A stretch of 9,934 nt of DNA from Rhodospirillales bacterium (GTDB lineage: Bacteria > Pseudomonadota > Alphaproteobacteria > UBA8366 > JADFVY01). Shown here piece after piece: positions 1 to 5,377 of this stretch. Position numbers and translations under genes: made by a program. The notes beneath the pieces were generated by a model, which saw only the letters and a program-made list of their open reading frames with translations, made no database searches and was not told the origin of the DNA. The first letter of the stretch is position 1, and each line of letters starts with the position of its first letter. The stretch covers positions 1-9,934 of the forward strand of contig JAHELM010000048.1 of the NCBI GenBank assembly GCA_024644185.1, read 5' to 3'.

Positions 1-119
1 CCATACCCTTGGCACCTGCCGAGGCGAAAGGCGACGGGCGGCTGAAGCCCGGCCAGTTGGTGGCCCTGACCGCGATGGGTGGCGGATTTACCTGGGCGTC
101 GGCGCTGATTCGCTGGTAG
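1..119 (+). CDS. fabH: Beta-ketoacyl-ACP synthase III, C-terminal end (partial)
   Basis: Only the last 38 codons are in the window, read in the frame beginning at base 3 and ending with TAG at 117-119. The visible tail contains GQLVALTAMGGGFTWASALIRW-type sequence, the glycine-rich C-terminal strand and helix typical of FabH (KAS III). FabH condenses acetyl-CoA with malonyl-ACP to start fatty acid synthesis in the cytoplasm. The catalytic Cys, His and Asn lie upstream of the window, so activity cannot be judged. The next gene on the same strand is ihfA, an arrangement I know from many Alphaproteobacteria (plsX-fabH-ihfA-merR), which supports the call. The identification rests on the C-terminal motif and context, and is fairly sure despite the short fragment. 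Confidence 0.88.
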   Translation, partial: IPLAPAEAKGDGRLKPGQLVALTAMGGGFTWASALIRW

Positions 120-149
120 TTTCGATCATCAGGCGCTATGGCGCCCGTT

Positions 150-171
150 GGGAATTGACGGGGCAATTCCC
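150..171 (+). promoter_or_regulatory. 8-bp perfect inverted repeat in the fabH-ihfA gap
   Basis: GGGAATTG (150-157) and CAATTCCC (164-171) are perfect reverse complements around a 6-nt spacer. A smaller hairpin, GGCGC-TATG-GCGCC, lies just upstream at 132-145. No T run follows either one, so neither looks like an intrinsic terminator. The larger dyad overlaps a possible -35 box (TTGACG at 155-160), so it could be an operator or an RNA structure at the 5' end of an ihfA leader. Its function is inference. Confidence 0.4.
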
Positions 172-183
172 GCACAGTACCGT
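155..183 (+). promoter_or_regulatory. Candidate sigma-70-type promoter for ihfA
   Basis: TTGACG at 155-160 matches five of six positions of the TTGACA -35 consensus. With a 17-bp spacer it is followed by TACCGT at 178-183, which matches only three of six positions of TATAAT. A start site near 190 would give a leader of about 20 nt before the ihfA ATG at 211. The -10 box is weak, so this is a suggestion only. Transcription could also read in from fabH. Confidence 0.3.
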
Positions 184-210
184 ACAAAAAAGCACATGGG
201 GGGCAGTCGG

Positions 211-534
211 ATGGATGGGAAGACCGTTACACGGGCGCAGCTTAGCGAGGCCGTGTATCAGGAAGTCGGATTGTCGCGACAGGAATCGGCCGAGATGGTC
301 GAGGCGATCCTGGCGCAGATCTCCGACACGCTGCGCCGTGGCGAGATGGTGAAGGTCTCGTCCTTTGGCAGTTTTTCGGTTCGCGACAAGGGTCAGCGGA
401 TTGGCCGCAATCCAAAGACGGGCGAGGAAGTGCCGATCCTGCCGCGCCGCGTACTGGTGTTTCGGCCGAGCCACGTTCTGAAAGACCGGATCAACGGTGA
501 GGGCGAAGGCACGGTCCGGGCCAAGGCGGGCTGA
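211..534 (+). CDS. ihfA: Integration host factor subunit alpha
   Basis: This 107-residue protein of the HU/IHF DNA-bending family is the usual length for IhfA. It would pair with IhfB (not in the window) to bend DNA sharply at specific sites, acting in nucleoid structure, recombination, replication and sigma-54 promoters. The N-terminal dimerisation helices (residues about 7-43) are followed by VKVSSFGSFSVRDKG (48-61) and the minor-groove arm RIGRNPKTGEEVPI (63-76), whose tip proline P68 intercalates in known IHF structures. RRVLVFRPS (79-87) closes the fold. I chose ATG 211 because a G-run (198-203) sits at ribosome-binding distance and the family begins close to K-T-V-T-R. In-frame upstream starts at 196 (ATG) and 148 (TTG) would add residues unlike the family. 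The TGA at 532-534 lies one base before the merR ATG, so the two are probably cotranscribed. Confidence 0.95.
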   Translation: MDGKTVTRAQLSEAVYQEVGLSRQESAEMVEAILAQISDTLRRGEMVKVSSFGSFSVRDKGQRIGRNPKTGEEVPILPRRVLVFRPSHVLKDRINGEGEGTVRAKAG

Positions 535-535
535 A

Positions 536-952
536 ATGGCCGTCGGGCGGCAGGGCGCGTCCGCCAGCGACGGAACGGGCAAATCGCCCGAGGCCTATCG
601 AACGATCAGCGAGGCGTCCAGCATTCTTGCCGTGGCGCCGCATGTCCTGCGGTTCTGGGAAAGTCGATTCAACCAGATTCGCCCGGTCAAGCGGGCCGGG
701 GGGCGTCGCTATTACCGCCCCGACGATCTGGCATTGCTGGGGCGTATCCGCGAACTGCTGCACGACCAGGGTTACTCGATCCGTGGCGTCCAGAAACTCC
801 TGAAATCCGAAGGCGTGCGCGGCGTGATCGGCAACGTGCCGGCCGAGCCCGAAACCGCGGAAGAAGCACCGTCGCCACCGCCGGACGCTTCGCGGAAGGA
901 GTTGGAGGCGGTGCTTTGGGAACTGGTGGCGCTGCGCGATCTTTTGCGATGA
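536..952 (+). CDS. MerR family transcriptional regulator
   Basis: A 138-residue protein with an N-terminal MerR-type winged helix-turn-helix: YRTISEASSILAVAPHVLRFWESRF (21-45) is the helix-turn-helix and RRYYRPDDLALLGRIRELL (58-76) the wing and following helix. YSIRGVQKLL (80-89) matches the family's next helix. After a Pro/Glu-rich linker (101-118), the C-terminal helix (about 120-137) is short and has no cysteine, so the metal or redox sensing of classical MerR proteins is not indicated. ATG 536 was chosen because it follows the ihfA stop by one base and has AAGG-type sequence (523-530) upstream; the longer frame from 497 would lie inside ihfA. MerR-like genes directly after ihfA are common in Alphaproteobacteria, but I know no assigned target or ligand. 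Confidence 0.92.
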   Translation: MAVGRQGASASDGTGKSPEAYRTISEASSILAVAPHVLRFWESRFNQIRPVKRAGGRRYYRPDDLALLGRIRELLHDQGYSIRGVQKLLKSEGVRGVIGNVPAEPETAEEAPSPPPDASRKELEAVLWELVALRDLLR

Positions 953-1037
953 AATTGCCCGCTCGCAAGCGTTGCGCCCGAGGGGAAGGCAGTGTAGTTT
1001 GCGCGCCATCGAAGCCGGTTCGATCCGGTTTCGTGAT

Positions 1038-1114
1038 CGGAGCGTAGCGCAGCCTGGTAGCGCACTTGTCTGGGGGACAAGGGGTCGTGGGTTCAAATCC
1101 CGCCGCTCCGACCA
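1038..1114 (+). tRNA. tRNA-Pro, anticodon GGG
   Basis: A complete 77-nt tRNA cloverleaf. The acceptor stem CGGAGCG (1038-1044) pairs perfectly with CGCTCCG (1104-1110), followed by discriminator A and encoded CCA (1112-1114). The anticodon stem CTTGT/ACAAG (1065-1069/1077-1081) encloses the 7-nt loop CTGGGGG, with anticodon GGG at 1072-1074 after the invariant T. The T arm is GTGGG-TTCAAAT-CCCGC (1087-1103) and the variable loop is GGGTC. The anticodon reads the proline codons CCC and CCU. Its place after fabH-ihfA-merR agrees with the arrangement I know from Alphaproteobacteria. No integrase gene or duplicated 3' end is seen, so there is no sign it serves as an attachment site here. Confidence 0.97.
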
Positions 1115-1130
1115 ATTCACTCATCGCTTG

Positions 1131-1154
1131 GCGCGGTCCTTCGGGGCCGCGTTT
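1131..1154 (+). terminator. Probable intrinsic terminator of tRNA-Pro
   Basis: CGCGGTCC (1132-1139) pairs with GGGCCGCG (1144-1151), with one G-U wobble, around a TTCG tetraloop closed by C-G, an exceptionally stable loop type. Only a short T run (TTT, 1152-1154) follows. It begins 17 nt after the tRNA CCA, so it most likely ends the tRNA precursor or protects its 3' side. The short T tract makes termination efficiency uncertain. Confidence 0.65.
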
Positions 1155-1205
1155 CGCGTGCGGCCCTTGCGGAACGGCAGGCGGTAGGCAACGGAGGGCG
1201 CGGCG

Positions 1206-1250
1206 ATGCGGGGACCGGACGGCCAGATGAGCGCGGGGAAAGACCGGTGA
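1206..1250 (+). CDS. 14-codon minicistron ahead of the DMT transporter (displaced original start)
   Basis: The best ribosome binding site in this gap, GGAGGG at 1193-1198, lies 7 nt before ATG 1206. Translation from there gives MRGPDGQMSAGKDR and stops at TGA 1248-1250. That TGA overlaps the GTG (1247-1249) that opens the transporter frame. MSAGKDR is exactly the N-terminus of the transporter, because its coding DNA is repeated in tandem. Removing one repeat copy would fuse this ATG in frame with the transporter. The minicistron is therefore probably the original start, cut off by a duplication of 20 bp (not a multiple of 3). It may now act as a leader that delivers ribosomes to the overlapping GTG. 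A peptide function is not suggested. Confidence 0.5.
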   Translation: MRGPDGQMSAGKDR

Positions 1251-1267
1251 GCGCGGGGAAAGACCGG
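1228..1267 (+). repeat. Perfect 20-bp tandem duplication at the DMT gene start
   Basis: TGAGCGCGGGGAAAGACCGG occurs twice back to back (1228-1247 and 1248-1267) with no mismatch. The bases before and after the pair differ, so the unit is exactly 20 bp. Perfect identity suggests a recent slippage or duplication event, or possibly an assembly or clonal artefact. Copy 1 supplies GGGGAA (1235-1240) at ribosome-binding distance from the GTG at 1247. Confidence 0.95.
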
Positions 1268-2164
1268 CCAATTCGGGCAATTGCCTTCGTCACGACCGCG
1301 ATCGCGATCCTGACGCTGCAGGATGCCGTGGTGAAGTGGCTTTCCGCCGACTATCCGCTGATGGAAATCGTCATGGTGCGCTCGCTGCTGATGGTGTCGG
1401 CGCTGGTGCCGATCGCGCATTTTAACGGCGGGCTGCGGCAGTTCCGATCGCGCCGGCCGTTTGGCCATCTGTTGCGCAGCGTTCTCAATTTCGGGGCCTT
1501 TCTCGCCTATTACATGGCGCTGATGTGGATGCCGCTGGCGGATACGCTGGCGCTCGCCTTCTCGGCGCCGCTGTTCATCGTGCTGTTCGGCGCGGCAGTG
1601 CTGCGCGAACATATCGGCGCGTGGCGCTGGTCGGCGGTCATCATCGGCTTTGTCGGCGTTCTGGTGATCGTGCGTCCCGGTACCGGCGCGATGGGCTGGC
1701 CGGCGGTCGTCGTGCTGGTCTCCAGCGTGTTCTATGCGCTGTGGATGATCTACACGCGGATTTCCGATTCCGAGGATAGCAGCCTCAGCATGCTGTTTCA
1801 TTCGGCGGTGCTGTTCGGCGTCGCCAGCCTGGTGGCCTTGCCGTTTGGCTGGGTGACTCCGCGGCTGGTCGACCTGCCCCTGTTCCTGGGCGTCGGCGTG
1901 ACTTCGACGATCGGGCTGTTCCTGCTGATCAGCGCCTATCGGCTGGCGCCGGCCTCGGTGCTGGCGCCGTTCGACTACACGGCGATGATCTGGGCCATCC
2001 TGCTGGGGTATCTGGTCTGGGGCGACGTGCCGGGGCCGGCGATGTTGCTGGGGACCGGGCTGATCGTCGCCGGCGGATTAATCGTGGTGCATCGCGAGGC
2101 GGTCCACCACATGCGCAGCGGCTCGTTGCGCGGGGTCATCGAGACTCCGGCCGAGGGCGATTAG
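1247..2164 (+). CDS. DMT superfamily (EamA) transporter
   Basis: A 305-residue, strongly hydrophobic inner-membrane protein with about ten predicted membrane segments in two EamA-type halves (roughly 10-140 and 150-285), the usual size and build of drug/metabolite transporters. The first half has LQDAVVKWLSADYPLMEIVMVRS (helix 1 and loop) and a later ADTLALAFSAPLFIVLFGA segment. The second half repeats the pattern with LAPASVLAPFDYTAMIWAILLGYLVWGD, a typical EamA helix 8-9 region. The substrate cannot be inferred; relatives export amino acids, metabolites or drugs, or take up nucleotide-like compounds. The start is GTG 1247, coupled to a minicistron by a GTGA overlap. The upstream ATGs at 1206 and 1227 are out of frame because of a 20-bp tandem repeat. 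The stop TAG (2162-2164) overlaps the stop of the convergent gene by 4 nt. Confidence 0.9.
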   Translation: MSAGKDRPIRAIAFVTTAIAILTLQDAVVKWLSADYPLMEIVMVRSLLMVSALVPIAHFNGGLRQFRSRRPFGHLLRSVLNFGAFLAYYMALMWMPLADTLALAFSAPLFIVLFGAAVLREHIGAWRWSAVIIGFVGVLVIVRPGTGAMGWPAVVVLVSSVFYALWMIYTRISDSEDSSLSMLFHSAVLFGVASLVALPFGWVTPRLVDLPLFLGVGVTSTIGLFLLISAYRLAPASVLAPFDYTAMIWAILLGYLVWGDVPGPAMLLGTGLIVAGGLIVVHREAVHHMRSGSLRGVIETPAEGD

Positions 2165-2511
2165 AATTTTTCCCCGCCGCGCTTGCGCCCCGGATCGGGG
2201 AAGTCCCGGTAGAGCGCGAAGAAGGGGTCCTTCGCCAGGCTGTTGACGGCGTGGTGCAACCCTTCCACCGCGCCGGCGCGGCCGGCGACATGGGTAAATG
2301 CGCGATCGAGCTGGGCCAGATCCTCGACCTGCACGACGATATGCCATTCGGGAAGCTGCGGCGGCCCGAGGCCCAGCTTGCGGCGGGTCACGGTCCAGCC
2401 GGCAATCGTCCCGGCATCGTGCAGATGACGCATATAGGCGTTCACCCGATCGGCGAAATCGGTGTCCTTGACCCCGTCCTTCAACCCGCACCAGATGTGG
2501 TAATGGTCCAT
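2161..2511 (-). CDS. Small conserved protein of unknown function, last gene of the ydc operon
   Basis: A 116-residue soluble protein beginning MDHYHIWCGLKDGVKD, with no signal peptide or membrane segment. The visible features are a strand-like start (YHIWCGL), a helix (DFADRVNAYMRHLHDAG, 18-34), GWTVTRRKLGLGP (38-50), a second strand (EWHIVVQVE, 55-63) and a helix (LAQLDRAFTHVA, 65-76), then LHHAVNSLAKDPFFALYRDFPDP. The strand-helix-strand order resembles small ferredoxin-like alpha/beta dimers. It reminds me of the DUF6614 group, a recollection not checked here. It starts 14 bp after the ydcV stop, with AGAGG as ribosome binding site on the minus strand, so it is probably the fifth cistron of the transporter operon. 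A role as regulator or as enzyme for the imported compound would be speculation. It ends tail to tail with the DMT gene. Confidence 0.85.
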   Translation of the reverse strand: MDHYHIWCGLKDGVKDTDFADRVNAYMRHLHDAGTIAGWTVTRRKLGLGPPQLPEWHIVVQVEDLAQLDRAFTHVAGRAGAVEGLHHAVNSLAKDPFFALYRDFPDPGRKRGGEKF

Positions 2512-2525
2512 CGTTCAGGCCTCTG

Positions 2526-3338
2526 TTACTTCCCGCTGCCGGAGACCGTCTCGGTTCCGCGCGTCAGGTAATAGGCAACGAGAATTGGTACGAAGGTCAC
2601 CGCGATCACGAAGACCGCCACGACATTGGTCACCGGCCGCTGCCGGGGCCGCACAAGTTCGGTCAGCATCCAGATCGGCAGCGTCGTCTGCTGGCCGGCG
2701 GTGAAGGTCGTGACGATGACCTCGTCGAAGGACAGCGCGAAGGCCAGCATGCCGCCCGCCAGCAGCGCGGTGGCGATGTTCGGCAGCACCACGTATCGGA
2801 ATGTCTGCACGCCATCGGCGCCGAGATCCATCGAGGCCTCGATCAGCGAACCGGAGGTCCGGCGCAGCCGCGCCAGGACGTTGTTGTAGACCACCACCAC
2901 GCAGAAGGTGGCGTGGCCGATAACGATGGTCCAGAAGCTGAAGGGCAGGTCGATCAGATTGATCGCGGCGCGCAGCGCGATGCCGGTGACGATGCCGGGC
3001 AGGGCGATCGGCAGAATGATCAGCAGCGTGACCGTCTCACGGCCGAAAAACCGGCTGCGCTGCATGGCCGCCGCGGCCAGCGTGCCGAGGACCAGCGCAA
3101 TGGCGGTTGCGACGGTTCCGACGCGCGCGGACAGGGCCAGGGCGTCCCAGATATCCTGCCGCTCCCAGGCCACCGCGAACCAGTGCAGCGTCAGGCCGGG
3201 CGGCGGAAACTGGTAGGACTTCGTTTCCGTCGTAAAGGCGTACAGGATGATCGCCGCCATCGGCACATGCAGGAAGGCAAGGCCGGCCAGGGCGGCGAGC
3301 TTCAATGTCCATGGTGCGCGGATTCCCTTAGAGCGCAT
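2526..3338 (-). CDS. ydcV: ABC transporter permease, YdcV/PotC type
   Basis: A 270-residue inner-membrane permease with about six helices: residues roughly 15-35, 70-92, 103-125, 137-153, 190-210 and 238-258. The EAA coupling loop that docks onto the ATPase is clear: EASMDLGADGVQTFRYVVLP (167-186). It belongs to the spermidine/putrescine (PotC) branch of the binding-protein-dependent permeases. Its length matches E. coli YdcV (about 264 aa), and the order after the binding protein, ATPase and first permease is that of ydcSTUV. It would pair with the preceding permease to form the membrane channel. Its ATG lies 11 bases inside the end of ydcU, implying translational coupling, and a G-rich stretch upstream could serve as ribosome binding site. 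Function as a polyamine-type importer is by family; the substrate is inferred. Confidence 0.9.
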   Translation of the reverse strand: MRSKGIRAPWTLKLAALAGLAFLHVPMAAIILYAFTTETKSYQFPPPGLTLHWFAVAWERQDIWDALALSARVGTVATAIALVLGTLAAAAMQRSRFFGRETVTLLIILPIALPGIVTGIALRAAINLIDLPFSFWTIVIGHATFCVVVVYNNVLARLRRTSGSLIEASMDLGADGVQTFRYVVLPNIATALLAGGMLAFALSFDEVIVTTFTAGQQTTLPIWMLTELVRPRQRPVTNVVAVFVIAVTFVPILVAYYLTRGTETVSGSGK

Positions 3339-4278
3339 CGAAGGCCCCCAGTCGGCGGGCTATCGCCAGATAAATTCCGATGATGACGATCGGCACCACC
3401 GAGAAGGCGGCGGCCAGCGGCACGTTGCCGGCGGTGCCCTGGTGAATGTATACCGCCTGACCGATGAAGAAGCGCGACGTGCCGATCACATAGGGAATGA
3501 TGTAGTCGCCCAGTGTCAGCGAGAAGGTGAAGATCGACCCGGCGACGACGCCGGGCAGCGCCAGCGGCAGGATGACACGGCGAAAGGTCTCATTCGGCCG
3601 GGCGCCGAGATCGCCCGATGCCTCGATCAGCGAAGGCGGCACGCGCTCCAGCGCCGCCTGGATGGGCAGGATCATGAAGGGCAGCCAGATATAGGTGAAA
3701 ACAAGAAACATCCCGATATAGGACACCGACAGCGAGGACCCGCCGATCACCGGAAGCGCCAGCACCGCGTCCAGAAACCAGCCCAGATACGCCTTGTCGA
3801 AGGCCCAGCTGATCACGCCTTCCCTGGCCAGCAGCAGCTTCCACGCATAGACGCGAACCAGATAGCTGGACCACAGCGGCAGCATGACGCCGAGATAGAA
3901 CAGAGCCTTGGTTCGCCCCGTGGCATAGCGTGCCATATAGTAGGCGATCGGAAAGCCGATCGCCGCCGCCGCGACCGTCACCGTTGCCGCCATCGTCACG
4001 GTACGCAGGATGATGTCCAGATTGGCCGCGCCGGTCAGCAGCTCGACATAGGTGCGCAGGCTGAATTCGCGGACGACCTGACCGGTGAATTCGTCAATGT
4101 AGAAAAAGCTTTGCAGAAGCAAGGCAAGCAGCGAACCGAGATAGACGATGCCGAGCCAGGTCAGCGGTGGCGCCAGCAGCAGCAGCAGGAACAGCGTGCT
4201 GTGCCGGTAGAGCAGGGTGGAGATGCCGCGGCGTAGCCCGGCAACGCCACTGCCCGTTGCGGGGCTAGCCGCGGTCAT
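3328..4278 (-). CDS. ydcU: ABC transporter permease, YdcU/PotB type
   Basis: A 316-residue inner-membrane permease. An N-terminal helix (about 27-56) is followed by a periplasmic stretch (60-90) and further helices near 95-115, 125-145, 185-208, 243-262 and 288-308. The EAA loop is EASGDLGARPNETFRRVILP (219-238). Length and organisation match PotB-like permeases and E. coli YdcU (about 313 aa). It forms the transmembrane pore together with the next gene product and is energised by the ATPase encoded just upstream. The start ATG (complement of 4276-4278) lies 14 bases inside the 3' end of ydcT, and only a weak AGG precedes it. Translation therefore probably depends on coupling to ydcT. Confidence 0.9.
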   Translation of the reverse strand: MTAASPATGSGVAGLRRGISTLLYRHSTLFLLLLLAPPLTWLGIVYLGSLLALLLQSFFYIDEFTGQVVREFSLRTYVELLTGAANLDIILRTVTMAATVTVAAAAIGFPIAYYMARYATGRTKALFYLGVMLPLWSSYLVRVYAWKLLLAREGVISWAFDKAYLGWFLDAVLALPVIGGSSLSVSYIGMFLVFTYIWLPFMILPIQAALERVPPSLIEASGDLGARPNETFRRVILPLALPGVVAGSIFTFSLTLGDYIIPYVIGTSRFFIGQAVYIHQGTAGNVPLAAAFSVVPIVIIGIYLAIARRLGAFDAL

Positions 4279-5296
4279 CGCCGGAAACCTGCAACATGGC
4301 GCCCGGGTCCCAGGCCAGTTCGATCCGGTCTCCCACCCGGGGGCCGATGGCGCGCCCGGTGGTTACGTTCTGCCGGACCATGAAGACGATGGCGCCGGCT
4401 TCCAACTCGACCTCGTAGCGGGTCGTGGCACCGAGATACTGCACTTCCAGCACGGTGCCCGCGGCTTTCACCGGCGGCGCCACATCGCTGTAATCGGCTG
4501 CGAAGTTGATCTTTTCAGGCCGAACCGACAGCGGTCCGGCCAAGCCGGCCAGACGCTGCGCGGCGGCGCGGCCGATCAGGTTGGAATTGCCGACGAAATC
4601 GGCGACGAATGCGGTGGCCGGGCGCTCGTAGATGTCCTGCGGCGCGCCGATCTGCTCGATCTTGCCCTCGTTGAACACGGCGAGGCGGTCGCTCATGCCG
4701 AGCGCCTCCTGCTGGTCGTGCGTCACATAGACGAAGGTGATGCCCAGCTTGCGCTGCAGCGCCTTGAGTTCGACCTGCATCTGTTCGCGCAGTTTCAGGT
4801 CCAGCGCCCCCAGAGGCTCGTCGAGCAGCAGCACGCGGGGCCGGTTGATCAGCGCCCGGGCCAAGGCCACGCGCTGCCGCTGGCCACCGGAAAGCGCCGA
4901 CGGCCGGCGGCCGCCAAGACCGGAAAGTTTGACCAGATCCAGCATCTCGTCCGCCCGGGCGTGGCGTTCGGCGGCCGGTACCTTGCGCACCATCAGCCCG
5001 TAGGCGACGTTGTCGAGCACCGACATGTGCGGAAACAGGGCGTAGTCCTGGAACACGGTGTTCACATCGCGCTCATAGGGCGGCACGCCCGCGGTATCGA
5101 TGCCATGGATGAGCAGGCGGCCGGCGCCCGGTTCCTCGAAGCCGGCAATCAGCCGCAAACAGGTCGTCTTGCCCGAACCAGACGGCCCGAGCATGGAAAA
5201 GAATTCGCCGTCGGCGATTTCGAAACTCACATTGTCGACCGCCCGGACGGTACCGAAGCGACGACTGACATTTTCAAACAGGATTGCCGCGGCCAT
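4265..5296 (-). CDS. ydcT: ABC transporter ATP-binding protein, YdcT/PotA type
   Basis: A 343-residue cytoplasmic ATPase with every ABC motif intact: Walker A GPSGSGKTT (37-45), Q-loop Q83 in VFQDYALFPH, signature LSGGQ (135-139), Walker B VLLLDEP (155-161) and H-loop H193 in VTHDQ. After about residue 240 comes a C-terminal TOBE-like domain (SVRPEKINF, near 265, to the end), as in PotA/MalK-type importers. It hydrolyses ATP to drive the two permeases. Size and position agree with E. coli YdcT (about 337 aa). It starts 81 bp downstream of ydcS, with an intrinsic terminator in between, and has only a weak ribosome binding site. It should therefore be expressed well below the binding protein. 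Its end overlaps ydcU by 14 bp. Confidence 0.94.
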   Translation of the reverse strand: MAAAILFENVSRRFGTVRAVDNVSFEIADGEFFSMLGPSGSGKTTCLRLIAGFEEPGAGRLLIHGIDTAGVPPYERDVNTVFQDYALFPHMSVLDNVAYGLMVRKVPAAERHARADEMLDLVKLSGLGGRRPSALSGGQRQRVALARALINRPRVLLLDEPLGALDLKLREQMQVELKALQRKLGITFVYVTHDQQEALGMSDRLAVFNEGKIEQIGAPQDIYERPATAFVADFVGNSNLIGRAAAQRLAGLAGPLSVRPEKINFAADYSDVAPPVKAAGTVLEVQYLGATTRYEVELEAGAIVFMVRQNVTTGRAIGPRVGDRIELAWDPGAMLQVSGDDRG

Positions 5297-5320
5297 GACT
5301 CGCCAAAACGTATGAGGATA

Positions 5321-5363
5321 GTAAAAAAAGAACGCCCCGGCCGATTTACGACCGGCCGGGGCG
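5321..5363 (-). terminator. Intra-operon intrinsic terminator/attenuator between ydcS and ydcT
   Basis: On the minus strand an 11-bp perfect GC-rich stem (CGCCCCGGCCG pairing across 5333-5343 and 5353-5363, 9-nt loop) is followed at once by TTCTTTTTTT (complement of 5323-5332). This is a textbook Rho-independent terminator, starting 14 bp after the ydcS stop. No obvious promoter is seen between it and ydcT. Partial readthrough would therefore set a high ratio of binding protein to ATPase and permeases, as is common in ABC importer operons. Confidence 0.9.
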
Positions 5364-5377
5364 GTGCACTTCGCCGG

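Noticed and set aside
148..210. TTG 148 or ATG 196 as alternative starts for ihfA.
   Set aside because: The extra residues are not part of the IhfA family, and TTG 148 would put the start inside the inverted repeats. ATG 211 has a G-rich ribosome binding site and gives the normal length.
1008..1030. Inverted repeat ATCGAA-GCCGG-TTCGAT and repeated CCGGTT just before the tRNA.
   Set aside because: The stem is short and AT-containing with no T run, and it does not fit a promoter or terminator. It may be chance and is too weak to annotate.
1038..1154. 3' end of tRNA-Pro as an integration site with the DMT gene as cargo.
   Set aside because: There is no integrase, no repeated tRNA tail in the window, and no change in base composition beyond the tRNA.
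491..1280. Minus-strand frames opposite merR and the tRNA (209, 197 and 102 codons).
   Set aside because: They read through the complement of a perfect tRNA gene and of a clear MerR domain. The segment with NWSERRDLNPRPLVPQTSALPG is the familiar false translation of an antisense tRNA.
1121..1801. A 226-codon minus-strand frame opposite the DMT gene.
   Set aside because: His/Gln/Arg-rich shadow composition, no ribosome binding site or motif, and it crosses the tRNA terminator hairpin.
3247..4236. A 329-codon + strand frame antisense to ydcU/ydcV.
   Set aside because: Low-complexity composition dominated by Gln, Arg, Asp and His; a shadow of the two permease genes, whose EAA loops and helices are clear on the other strand.
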